Part shown: one piece after another, positions 1 to 7,981 of the stretch
Layout of the letters: each line of letters begins with the position of its first letter
How positions within the stretch are numbered: position 1 is the stretch's first letter
Notes under the pieces: generated by a model
What the model was told of the DNA's origin: nothing
Database searches by the model: none
Seen by the model: the letters and a program-made list of their open reading frames with translations, nothing else
Program-made: the position numbers and the translations under genes
Source of the DNA: Pseudomonas borbori
Lineage (GTDB): Bacteria > Pseudomonadota > Gammaproteobacteria > Pseudomonadales > Pseudomonadaceae
NCBI RefSeq assembly: GCF_900115555.1
Contig: NZ_FOWX01000013.1
Span: 1 to 64,000 of the forward strand
DNA length: 64,000 nucleotides
Direction: 5' to 3'

Positions 1-1071
1 GCCGTGCCGCGGACTGAAGGCCACAGAAATCGCAAGGCCACACAAGATGTTGACCTTGCAGCGCTTGAAGGTCACCACCTCGTAGGGATGCAGTGGCAGC
101 GGCCGCAGCACCGGTTGATCGAGCCGCTCGAACCACTCCCGGCGGCAGCCGTCGAGCTTCTTGAACGGGCGCTGGTTCAAGTCCTCCAGCAGCTCGGCAA
201 TCGCCTGGTTGAGCGCGTGCAGGCTGAAGAACTGCTGGTGTCGCAGCCGCGCCATGATCCAGCGCTCGACGACCTGTACCGCCACCTCGGCCTTGGCTTT
301 GTCCTGGGGCTTACGCGGCCGTGCCGGCAGCATCACCGTGTCGTAATGCCGGGCACACTCCAGTGCGGCGCGGTTCAAGCCCGGCTCGTAGCGATCGGGG
401 TGGGCGATCAGCGCGCGCGGGTTGTCCGGCACGACCATCTCGCTGACGCCGCCTAGGTAGCTGAACGCCTGGCCCAGCGCGGTCAGCCAGTCCACCTGGG
501 TTTCCCCCGGCGTGGCGCAGGCATAGGTGTAGTTCGAGGCCCCCAGCGCCGCGACGAAGATATGCGCCCGGCTGATCTCGCCGGTGGCCGGATCGATCAC
601 CGGCAGCGTCGGGCCGGCATAGTCGATGAACAGCTTCTCGCCGGCCCGGTGCTGTTGGCGCATCGAACGTTTGAGGGTGCTGGCGTAGCGGCGGTAGTGC
701 TCGACGAACTGGGTATAGCGGTAGGTCGGCTGCTCGGGATGGGCGGCGACGTACTCCTCCCACAGCAGTTGCAGGGTGACGCCCTTGCGCCGCAGTTCGC
801 GGTGGATAGTGAGCAGATCCGGCAGCACCCGCTCGCCGCGGGTGTGGCGCACCTTGGCAGTTGGCAACAGTGCCGCGGCCAGAGCCACTTCATCCAGCGC
901 GGCCAGCGCCGCCCACTCCAGGCCTGTCTCGCTGGCCGCCGTGACGTACTTGCTGACGACGCCCTTGGACAGCTGCAAGGCCCGGGCGATCTTCTCGTGA
1001 GAGAGGCCTCCCTCAAACTTGAGGCGCAGACATTCTTTGATATTACGCATGGCTACTCGCTGCGCCGCCAT
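1..1071 (-). CDS. istA: IS21-family transposase IstA (C-terminus beyond window)
   Basis: The frame is open from the ATG at 1071 (MAAQRVAMRNIKE) to the left edge, giving 357 codons of a protein usually near 500 residues. An in-frame ATG at 1050 is an alternative start. Residues about 20-50 resemble a helix-turn-helix (GLSHEKIARALQLSKG). The RNase H-like core shows the DDE triad at about D150 (FIDYAGP), D216 (VVPDNP) and E262 (QDKAKAEVAV), so it looks catalytically intact. It cuts and joins IS ends during transposition and normally needs the ATPase IstB. It is flanked at its 5' side by the IS terminal repeats. Confidence 0.92.
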   Translation of the reverse strand, partial: MAAQRVAMRNIKECLRLKFEGGLSHEKIARALQLSKGVVSKYVTAASETGLEWAALAALDEVALAAALLPTAKVRHTRGERVLPDLLTIHRELRRKGVTLQLLWEEYVAAHPEQPTYRYTQFVEHYRRYASTLKRSMRQQHRAGEKLFIDYAGPTLPVIDPATGEISRAHIFVAALGASNYTYACATPGETQVDWLTALGQAFSYLGGVSEMVVPDNPRALIAHPDRYEPGLNRAALECARHYDTVMLPARPRKPQDKAKAEVAVQVVERWIMARLRHQQFFSLHALNQAIAELLEDLNQRPFKKLDGCRREWFERLDQPVLRPLPLHPYEVVTFKRCKVNILCGLAISVAFSPRHG

Positions 1072-1149
1072 TCCTCTACTCCCCAAAATCGGGCGAGGGT
1101 GACGGTCGCGTCAGGTCATGCGCAACGGGGTGGAAGCGTTTCGCTAAGC

Positions 1150-1282
1150 CGTGACCGATGATTTCGGTAAGTCGTGACCGCCTGTTTCGGAGCAGGCTGG
1201 AAATCGGTCACGTTGTTAGCGAAATGAGCGGTCACGCGTTAGCGAAATGGACGGTCACGATCTACCGAAACGACCGGTCACG
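1150..1282. repeat. Multiple terminal repeats of the IS21-type element
   Basis: The octamer CGGTCACG occurs four times in direct orientation at 1205, 1229, 1252 and 1275 (spacing 24, 23, 23 bases). Its reverse complement CGTGACCG occurs twice at 1150 and 1173 (spacing 23). Each copy is next to a TTTCG/CGAAA block. This is the arrangement expected for transposase-binding repeats at an IS21 end; the inverted pair lies on the istA side. Confidence 0.75.
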
Positions 1283-1801
1283 GTGGGCCGAAATACGCAG
1301 GAGAACCCGCCACGTCTCATGCAGGGTCGCCTGAAACAACCGGCACTGTTCTCCGGGCGAGGCGAAATACGCATTGGCAGATCCACTATCGGCGTATGGC
1401 CATCGCCTTTCTTCCTCAACGGCTACGCCCACATCGAGGCCCGGGAAGTCACAGCGAAGATCGTGATAGGCGCAAACAGCCACCTCAACAACAACGCCGT
1501 GCTGATTGCCGAGCGCAGCAGCATCAGCATTGGCGACAACACCCTGATCGGCCACAACTTCTCGGCCTACGACTCCGACTTCCACTGCCTCGAACCCAGC
1601 TTGCGCAGCTCGGGGCTGCAGCAGAGCCAAGCCGTCAGCATCGGTTCGAATGTGTTTATCGGCGCGGACGTCACCGTGCTCAAAGGCGTATGCATTGGCG
1701 ACAACAGCGTGATCGCCAATGGCTCGATCGTAAACAGCGACATCCCCGAGAATGTTGTCGCTGGCGGCATACCTGCCAAGATACTGCGCACACTGGCCTG
1801 A
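1247..1801 (+). CDS. Hexapeptide-repeat (WbbJ-like) acyltransferase, 5' end replaced by IS sequence
   Basis: The protein has the left-handed beta-helix repeats of the LbetaH acyltransferase family over roughly residues 40-175 (for example KIVIGANSHL, SISIGDNTLIG, VSIGSNVFIGADV). It ends in GGIPAKILRTL, the usual end of WbbJ/NeuD/CysE-like O-acetyltransferases. A candidate catalytic His is at about 113 (DSDFHCLEP). Such enzymes acetylate sugars in LPS or O-antigen, which fits the glycosyltransferase neighbours. The first 17 codons from the ATG at 1247 are IS end sequence (boundary about 1299), so the native N-terminus is probably lost. An internal ATG at 1319 would give a 160-residue protein. 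The core fold and His are retained, so partial activity is possible. It converges on the glycosyltransferase gene ending at 1812. Confidence 0.65.
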   Translation: MDGHDLPKRPVTVGRNTQENPPRLMQGRLKQPALFSGRGEIRIGRSTIGVWPSPFFLNGYAHIEAREVTAKIVIGANSHLNNNAVLIAERSSISIGDNTLIGHNFSAYDSDFHCLEPSLRSSGLQQSQAVSIGSNVFIGADVTVLKGVCIGDNSVIANGSIVNSDIPENVVAGGIPAKILRTLA

Positions 1802-1811
1802 GGAGCCGGAC

Positions 1812-2702
1812 TCAGCTCGTCCGCCTGGCAGCCGGCAAGAGAAAACGCCCCAGGGCACGCGCCGTCTTGCGATTCCAGAAACGCCAGGGCAGCTGCTCGA
1901 ATAACTCACGGGCCAGCGCTTTATCCTCTCGTGCGCATTTGAGCAGCATGGAATTGACAAATCGCGCGCAAACCTCGGCATAAGCGGGCTCGTCACTGAA
2001 TTGTGCATAGGTCTTCAGCACGTTATCGATCATGAATCGATAGTTCTTATAGGTGTTATGTTCATGCGTACGGTATTGGGCCAATACCGCATCCAGTACA
2101 TCGATGACATAGCCCGCCCGGGTGATCTTCAGCTTGATCAGCAGATCCTCGAGCCTGATTTCCGGATCGAAGCCGCCGACAGCTTCCAGCGCCTCCCGAC
2201 GAAACAGCATGGTGGGCGCTGGGGCACCCGGCTGGCGTCCGAGAAAGATATCGTCGAAGGTCAGGCGCCGGGCCGGCTTCATGCGCTGCTTGGGTAACGG
2301 CCGACCGGTTTCGTCGATTTTCTCGATATTGCCGCCACAGATACCCACTTCCGGCTTGTCACGCAGGTGCGCGACCTGTAGCGCCAGACGCTCGGGACAC
2401 ATGACATCATCCGAGCCGAAGGGGGCGATCAGGCTGCCGCAAGCCCGGGCGATGGCGCCATTCAAGGTACGCGACAGGCCCTGATTGGCCTGCACCCGAA
2501 AATCGAAGCCGTGTATCGCCTGCAGACGCTGAATGCGCTCGACACTGTCATCCTGCGAACCGTCATCGACGACCAGCAACTCCACCCGCGGGTAGGACTG
2601 TTGCAACACGCTGGCAATACTTTGCTCGACGTATTTACCGTGGTTGTAGGACGGAATGATCACCGTCACCAGCGGCAGTTCGACGTCCTGAATATCACTC
2701 AT
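1812..2702 (-). CDS. Family 2 glycosyltransferase
   Basis: A 296-residue GT-A fold glycosyltransferase. The N-terminus TVIIPSYNHGKYVEQSI begins the nucleotide-sugar domain. DDGS is at 46-49, the metal-binding DxD-type motif SDD at 97-99, and a likely catalytic ED at 185-186. No membrane segment is evident, so it probably acts on the cytoplasmic face on a lipid-linked LPS core or O-unit acceptor. Its ATG at 2702 overlaps the stop of the upstream gene (2699) by four bases (ATGA), indicating translational coupling. The donor sugar cannot be read from sequence. Confidence 0.85.
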   Translation of the reverse strand: MSDIQDVELPLVTVIIPSYNHGKYVEQSIASVLQQSYPRVELLVVDDGSQDDSVERIQRLQAIHGFDFRVQANQGLSRTLNGAIARACGSLIAPFGSDDVMCPERLALQVAHLRDKPEVGICGGNIEKIDETGRPLPKQRMKPARRLTFDDIFLGRQPGAPAPTMLFRREALEAVGGFDPEIRLEDLLIKLKITRAGYVIDVLDAVLAQYRTHEHNTYKNYRFMIDNVLKTYAQFSDEPAYAEVCARFVNSMLLKCAREDKALARELFEQLPWRFWNRKTARALGRFLLPAARRTS

Positions 2703-3841
2703 AAGGCTGCTCGCTCCGCGGCTAGTGATTGCTCGATCAACTGCAGATACTGCAGGCGGAAATCCTCGATGGCATGCGCGCCGCGTAAGTAGCTGTAGGC
2801 CCGCTCACCTTCGGCACGGCGTTGTTCGGCATCCAGGTTCAGCACCGCCCCCAACTGCTTGGCCAGGGTAGCGACATCACCAACCGGGAATATCCGCCCC
2901 CCACAATCCTCGAGTATCGGTCGCAAACTTGGGATATCCGAGCCGATCACCGGCAGATGACCGCTCATGCCCTCGAGCAAGGCCAGCGGCAGCCCCTCGC
3001 TGAGCGACGGCATGACGAAGGCATCGAAGGCTCGCACGTACTGCAGAGCGTCCTCGCGGGCGCCGAGCAGCTGCACTTTTCCGCCCAGGCCAAAGCGGGC
3101 GATTGCGGCTTCGAGTTCGGCGCGCATGCGCCCTTCGCCGATGATTGCCAGCTGCGCCTGCGGGTAAACGGACTGTACCTGGGCGAAGGCCTCGATCAGG
3201 TGGATATGCCCCTTCACCGGCACCAGCCGGCCAATGGCGCCAAAAATGAAGGGTTCCCGGGCCAGCCCGAGCAGACTGCGCGCCTGCTCGCGCGGATGTT
3301 GCAGGCGTTCGGCGCGGTCGATATCGATGGCATTGTTGATCTGCACGGTATTGCCGGCATCGAAACCCGCCCCGCAGCCCACCAGATAGTCACGCACCGC
3401 CCGCGACACGCCGACGATGCGCCAGTTGGCAGTCAACAGTCGGCGTGCTTCCCAGCGCCGGTAGGCCCGATCGAAGTCGCCGATGCCATGCTGCACCCCA
3501 ATGCAAGCCGGAATGCGCAGGCAGCGGTTGAGCAGCATCAGCATGTTCATCGGCTTGAAGCGATGGGCAATCACCACGTCATAGCGCTGCTCGCGCCACA
3601 GCCGATACAGGCGCCACAATGCCCGCAGGCGCAGTCCCTTGAGGTCCGACTGGCTGAAGCCGAAGTAGATCGAACGGGCCGCCCGGCTCTCCGGCTCCCC
3701 CGGACCGGGGCGTCCGCGCAGGAACGCCGTGGTCACCTCGAAACGTTCGGCGGGCAAGCCCTGGATGACCTGTTCGGCCAGATCGGAGGCATTGACGTTG
3801 TAGCGATTCTGCAACTGCAGCACCTTGATCTTGCGGCTCAT
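2699..3841 (-). CDS. Family 4 glycosyltransferase, probably LPS core (WapH-like)
   Basis: A 380-residue GT-B glycosyltransferase starting MSRKIKVLQLQ at 3841; the frame stays open upstream but this ATG overlaps the previous stop as ATGA. The C-terminal half has the retaining-enzyme signatures GRLVPVKG (about 205-211) and an E-x7-E motif at E282/E290 (SEGLPLALLEG). Its place after the carbamoyltransferase gene and its N-terminus resemble, from memory, the P. aeruginosa core glycosyltransferase WapH (PA5004), but a family 2 gene lies between here. It would add a sugar to the LPS outer core in the cytoplasm. The WapH assignment is an inference. Confidence 0.85.
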   Translation of the reverse strand: MSRKIKVLQLQNRYNVNASDLAEQVIQGLPAERFEVTTAFLRGRPGPGEPESRAARSIYFGFSQSDLKGLRLRALWRLYRLWREQRYDVVIAHRFKPMNMLMLLNRCLRIPACIGVQHGIGDFDRAYRRWEARRLLTANWRIVGVSRAVRDYLVGCGAGFDAGNTVQINNAIDIDRAERLQHPREQARSLLGLAREPFIFGAIGRLVPVKGHIHLIEAFAQVQSVYPQAQLAIIGEGRMRAELEAAIARFGLGGKVQLLGAREDALQYVRAFDAFVMPSLSEGLPLALLEGMSGHLPVIGSDIPSLRPILEDCGGRIFPVGDVATLAKQLGAVLNLDAEQRRAEGERAYSYLRGAHAIEDFRLQYLQLIEQSLAAERAAL

Positions 3842-4755
3842 GCTCCCAGCCCCAGCCACAGGCGCACGGCCTTGCGTGCATAAGAGCCCTTCAACAGCAC
3901 TCGCCAATCCGCCTTCACCGCCGCAACGAAGTACGACTTGGCCGCCGCCACATCGCCGGCCAGGTAGGCGCTGCGGAACAGCGACAGGCAGCGCTGCACA
4001 TAGAATGCGGTTTTCAGCACCTGAAAGCGCGCATCCAGCCGCTGCGGGGCGAACACTTCGTCGACCAGCGCCAGGCCACCGGCCTTGGCGTGGCTGAACT
4101 GGTGGCGCAGGCTGTCGTTGTGTTTGTGGATCAGCGCCAGCGGCTGCTCCAGCAGGGTGCAGGGGTAATTGGCCAGGGCCTGGGCAAACACCGGGATATC
4201 CTCGGCACTGCGGAACGCCTCGGGATAGCCACCACGCGCGAACAGCTCGCGGTGCATGGCACAGGCGCCATTGGACAGGGCCAGGCGCTTGTCCAGCAGA
4301 TAGGCCTTCAACCGCTCCAGCGGCTGTTCGGGCAAGACGATAGCTTTGTGCTCCCGACGCTTGCCATCGGGGGAGACAGCGATATGCCCACCGATCACCA
4401 GGCGCGTCTGCGGCTGCGCCGTCAGGTGCGCGCGCAGTGCCGCCAAGGCGGAGGGGGCCAATTGGTCATCGGCATCGAGAAAGATCAGGTAGTCGCCCGC
4501 AGTCTCGCGTATGCCCAGGTTGCGCGCCGAGGAGGCGCCACCGTTGCTCTTGTGGACGACGCGAAAGCGTCCGGGATGAGTCGCCAGCAGCCCGTCAAGC
4601 ACCTGCCGAGAGTCATCCGTTGAGCCATCATCGATAACGACCAGCTCGGCGGATGCTTCATCCAGTTGCGCGAGTACCGACTCGACCGCACGCGGCAACA
4701 CCGCCGCGTAGTTGTAAGCGGGAATCACAACGCTCAGCAGCGGCTTAGCCGACAT
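3838..4755 (-). CDS. Family 2 glycosyltransferase
   Basis: A 305-residue GT-A glycosyltransferase starting MSAKPLLSVVIPAYNY. DDGS is at 42-45 and DADD at 94-97, the nucleotide-sugar and metal-binding motifs. The ATG at 4755 overlaps the end of the carbamoyltransferase gene (stop at 4745) by 11 bases; an ATG at 4761 would add two residues. The 3' end overlaps the next gene as ATGA. It sits inside the LPS core operon, so a core or O-chain sugar transfer is the likely role, with unknown donor. Confidence 0.85.
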   Translation of the reverse strand: MSAKPLLSVVIPAYNYAAVLPRAVESVLAQLDEASAELVVIDDGSTDDSRQVLDGLLATHPGRFRVVHKSNGGASSARNLGIRETAGDYLIFLDADDQLAPSALAALRAHLTAQPQTRLVIGGHIAVSPDGKRREHKAIVLPEQPLERLKAYLLDKRLALSNGACAMHRELFARGGYPEAFRSAEDIPVFAQALANYPCTLLEQPLALIHKHNDSLRHQFSHAKAGGLALVDEVFAPQRLDARFQVLKTAFYVQRCLSLFRSAYLAGDVAAAKSYFVAAVKADWRVLLKGSYARKAVRLWLGLGA

Positions 4756-6502
4756 TGTCATACCAATCCATGCCGTCCTTGACCACCAAAATGTCTTCCA
4801 TGATCAGATACTGCAGATCCGAACCGTAGAACATGTCTAACGCATCTTTAGGCGAGCAGATCATCGGCTCGCCGCGGCGGTTCAGCGAGGTATTGAGCGA
4901 CACGCCGTTGCCGGTGAGTTTTTCCAGTTCGAGCATCATGTCGTAGTAGCGCGGGTTGTATTCGCGCTTGAGCACCTGGGCGCGCGAGGTGCCGTCTTCG
5001 TGGACCACTTCGCCGACGCGGGTCTTCCACTCTTCATTGACTTCGAAGGTGAAGGTCATGAACGGGCTCGGGTGATCGACCTTGAGCATCTGCGGGCCGA
5101 CGGTGTCGAGCATCGACGGACAGAAGGGGCGCCAGCGCTCGCGGAACTTGATCTGCTCGTTGATCCGGTTGGCCACCCCGGGGATGCTCGGGCAACCAAT
5201 GATCGAGCGGCCGCCGAGGGCGCGCGGGCCGAACTCCATGCGGCCCTGGAACCAGGCCACCGGATTGCCCGCGACCATGATCTGGGCGATGCGCTGCGGC
5301 ATGTTGTCGATCTGCTTGAACACCGGCCTGCTCGGGTGTTTGGCGCAGGCGGCGATCACGTCCTCGTTGGAGAAGGACGGGCCGAGGTAGACGTGTTCCA
5401 TCTTCTCCACCGGCACGCCGCGGGCATGCGACACATAGGCCGCGGCGCCGACCGCGGTGCCGGCGTCGCCGGAGGCCGGCTGGACGAACAGCTCCTTGAC
5501 CTCGTCGCGGGCGATGATCTTCTGGTTGAGCTTGACGTTCAGCGCGCAGCCGCCGGCGAAGGCGATCTTGCCGGTCTGCTTGATGATGTCGCCGAGGTAG
5601 TGGTCCATCATCTGCAGCGCCAGCTTCTCGAACAGCGCCTGCATGCTGGCGGCGAAGTGGATGTAAGGGTCGTCGGCGATATCGCCGACCCGCTTGGGCC
5701 CCAGCCACTCGATCAGCTTGGGCGAGAAGTAGTAGCCCTTGCCCTTCTCTTTATAGCGGCGCAGGCCGATGACGTTGGCGTACTCGGTGTTGATGATCAG
5801 TTCGCCGTTCTCGAACGTGGCCAGACGCGAGAAATCGTACTTGCTGGCGTCGCCGTAGGGCGCCATGCCCATGACCTTGAACTCGCCGTCGAGCATCTCG
5901 AAGCCGAGGAATTCGGTGATCGCGCCATACAGGCCACCGAGCGAATCCGGGTCGAAGAACTCCTTGATCTTGTGGATCCTGCCGTTCTCGCCGTAGCCGA
6001 AGAAGGTGGTGGCATACTCGCCCTTGCCGTCGATGCCGAGGATCGCGGTCTTCTCCTTGAAGCCCGAGCAGTGGTAGGCACTGGAGGCGTGGGCCAGGTG
6101 GTGCTCGACCGGCTCGATCTTGATCTGCTTCGAGTCGAAACCCAGTTGCTCCAGGCACCAGACGATCTTGTTGCGGTAGCGCTTGTAGCGGCGGTTGCCC
6201 ATCAGGATCGCATCCAGGGCACGGTCCGGGGCGTACCAGTAGCGCTTGGCGTACTTCCAGCGCGCCTCGCCGAACAGGCTGATGGGGGCGAAGGGAATCG
6301 CCACCACGTCGACGTCGCTCGGCTTGATCCCGGCCTGTTCCAGGCAGAACTTGGCCGATTCGTAGGGCATGCGGTTCTTCGCGTGCTTGTCGCGCACGAA
6401 GCGCTCTTCTTCGGCGGCCGCGATCAACTTGCCGTCGATATACAGGGCGGCGGAAGGATCGTGACTGAGAGCGCCGGACAGGCCAAGAATCGTCAGTGCC
6501 AC
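4745..6502 (-). CDS. wapO: LPS core O-carbamoyltransferase (NodU/CmcH family)
   Basis: A 585-residue protein with the two-domain layout of NodU/CmcH/TobZ carbamoyltransferases. An N-terminal Kae1/TsaD-like domain carries the metal-binding HHxxH (H134, H135, H138) and GGCALNVKLN near 317-326. The C-terminal carbamoyltransferase domain begins near 405 and contains MEFGPRALGGRS at about 422-432. Members transfer carbamoyl from carbamoyl phosphate via a carbamoyl-adenylate to a sugar hydroxyl. In P. aeruginosa the gene at this place carbamoylates the second heptose of the LPS inner core. It is followed by an overlapping glycosyltransferase gene and preceded, 12 bases away, by the double-kinase gene, supporting co-expression. 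Confidence 0.9.
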   Translation of the reverse strand: MALTILGLSGALSHDPSAALYIDGKLIAAAEEERFVRDKHAKNRMPYESAKFCLEQAGIKPSDVDVVAIPFAPISLFGEARWKYAKRYWYAPDRALDAILMGNRRYKRYRNKIVWCLEQLGFDSKQIKIEPVEHHLAHASSAYHCSGFKEKTAILGIDGKGEYATTFFGYGENGRIHKIKEFFDPDSLGGLYGAITEFLGFEMLDGEFKVMGMAPYGDASKYDFSRLATFENGELIINTEYANVIGLRRYKEKGKGYYFSPKLIEWLGPKRVGDIADDPYIHFAASMQALFEKLALQMMDHYLGDIIKQTGKIAFAGGCALNVKLNQKIIARDEVKELFVQPASGDAGTAVGAAAYVSHARGVPVEKMEHVYLGPSFSNEDVIAACAKHPSRPVFKQIDNMPQRIAQIMVAGNPVAWFQGRMEFGPRALGGRSIIGCPSIPGVANRINEQIKFRERWRPFCPSMLDTVGPQMLKVDHPSPFMTFTFEVNEEWKTRVGEVVHEDGTSRAQVLKREYNPRYYDMMLELEKLTGNGVSLNTSLNRRGEPMICSPKDALDMFYGSDLQYLIMEDILVVKDGMDWYDNVG

Positions 6503-6514
6503 AGGTGAAAGCCT

Positions 6515-7981
6515 CTATTCAGGGCAGGTGCCGGGCACCTGCGGTAAACGTTCGTCGAGCAGCTGGAACAGCCTTGAATCGGCCGGCCAATTGCGCAGAA
6601 AGCGGGCGCGGTCGCGGGCATAGGCCCGGGCGAAACTGTGCGCACTCAGGTGTTGCTGCATGGCATCCAGATCGATCAGAACCCAGCGGCCGCCCTCCCA
6701 GAGCAGGTTGCTGCCCTTGAGATCGCCATGGCTGATGCGCTCGCGCAGCAGGGCCGCGAACAGCAGATCCAGCGCCTGGAGCTCGACCTCGGGCGGCGAA
6801 CCGGCCTCCCCCGGCGCGTCCAGGCAGGGTTTGAAGCGCGCGATTATATCCTCACCGGCGGCGTATTCGGTAATCAGATAGGCGCGCCGGCGCAGCCACA
6901 GGCTGCGCCGCTCCAGCAGGGCCAGGGGTTTGGGCGTGGCGATGCCAAGGAAATCCAGGCGATTGCCCTCGCGCCAACTGTGCCAGGCGCGGCTGGGCCG
7001 CCAGAAACGCTTGAGCCAATGGGCGAAGCCCTTGATGTTGTAGCGCTTGACCACCAACTGCTGGCCAGCCTGCCCGACCAGCGCCACCGTGGAGGTGCCG
7101 CCGAGCTTGAGCGACTGACCGGCGGCGATGGCCGCATCCGGATCGGCCAGCAAGGGTGCCAGGCGGCTCTCATCCCGGCGCCGCACCACCTGCAGGATCG
7201 ATGCACCGCGGCGGACGCTGAACAGGCTGCAGTCGCGGCCGACCTTGCGCAGGTAGTCGCGCAGGCGCCAGCGGCGAACCTTGCCAATCTCCTCGAGCAA
7301 GGCCTCCACCGGCAGGGCATGCTCGCCATTGGCCAGCAGGTAATGCACCAGCAACTCCTCGATGAACGACTCCAGCTCGACCGGCAGTTGGGCGAAGAAC
7401 ACCCCGAGATTTTCCAGCACCTTGTCCCGCGACAGCGGCTGCCCGGGCGTTTCGCCACGCACACCGCCGCCGTCGATCACATGCAGTTGGCCGGCATGGC
7501 GCAGCAGGTTGTCCAGATGCAGGTCGGCTTGCCACAGACCCCGGCCATGCAGCCGGGCGATAAGCGCCAGGGCTTCACCGAGCACGCTCTGCTGGTCATC
7601 CGACAGCAACGGCTGCCCCTCGACCGCGCGCCAGGCATCCCACAGGCTCTCGGCATTATCGAGGTAGTCGAACAGCAGCCAACCGCCCTCGCCGTCACGC
7701 AAGCCATCGGCCAGCAGCAGCGGCGTCGGCAGACCCTGCCCGGCGAGCAGGCGGGCGCCGTCCAGTTCACGCTGGAAGGCGCGCGCCGCCTTGCCGCCGA
7801 CCAGCAGCTTGGCCAGCACCTTGCGCCCGCGCCACTCGGCCACGCCGACATAGCGCTGCCCGGGCAGCACGCGCAGCAGACGCTGCAGCACCAGGGTGGC
7901 CGGTCCGGCAGCGTCCGCCAACTCGATAGACAACGGCAACTGCGGGCTACGCCCGGCCCGACTCAATTCAGCGAGGGTCAA
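6515..7981 (-). CDS. LPS-locus protein with two tandem kinase-like domains
   Basis: A 488-residue protein with two WaaP/RIO-like kinase domains in one chain. Domain 1 has a candidate ATP-binding K58 (VLAKLL), catalytic D153 (WQADLHLDNLL) and metal D170 (HVIDGGG). Domain 2 has K311 (VVKRY), D419 (SHGDLKGSNLL) and D436 (VLIDLD). Both loops look competent. I place the start at a TTG at 7981: it overlaps the upstream stop (TTGA) and has AAGGAG about 10 bases upstream. The ATG at 8026 inside wapQ is the alternative. It matches the position of PA5006 in P. aeruginosa. Substrate is unknown, but phosphorylation of inner-core heptose is the natural guess. Confidence 0.82.
   Translation of the reverse strand: MTLAELSRAGRSPQLPLSIELADAAGPATLVLQRLLRVLPGQRYVGVAEWRGRKVLAKLLVGGKAARAFQRELDGARLLAGQGLPTPLLLADGLRDGEGGWLLFDYLDNAESLWDAWRAVEGQPLLSDDQQSVLGEALALIARLHGRGLWQADLHLDNLLRHAGQLHVIDGGGVRGETPGQPLSRDKVLENLGVFFAQLPVELESFIEELLVHYLLANGEHALPVEALLEEIGKVRRWRLRDYLRKVGRDCSLFSVRRGASILQVVRRRDESRLAPLLADPDAAIAAGQSLKLGGTSTVALVGQAGQQLVVKRYNIKGFAHWLKRFWRPSRAWHSWREGNRLDFLGIATPKPLALLERRSLWLRRRAYLITEYAAGEDIIARFKPCLDAPGEAGSPPEVELQALDLLFAALLRERISHGDLKGSNLLWEGGRWVLIDLDAMQQHLSAHSFARAYARDRARFLRNWPADSRLFQLLDERLPQVPGTCPE

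Larger units (their letters stand above)
1..1299 (-). mobile_element. IS21-family insertion sequence, 5' part only (runs off left edge)
   Basis: The element reads on the minus strand. Its outer end is placed at about 1299, where the minus strand begins TGCGTATTTCGG; IS21-type elements characteristically end in TG/CA. Inside this end lie repeated short motifs (1150-1282) typical of the multiple terminal repeats of IS21 elements, followed by the istA transposase gene. The rest of istA, the helper istB and the other end lie left of the window. The target duplication cannot be seen because only one junction is present. Confidence 0.85.

Noticed and set aside
311..1016. Minus-strand open frames of about 140-150 residues inside the IS
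   Set aside because: They are out of frame with the IstA reading frame, which carries the DDE motif.
5000..6508. 502-residue open frame on the plus strand
   Set aside because: It is antisense to the carbamoyltransferase gene and has no recognisable domain.
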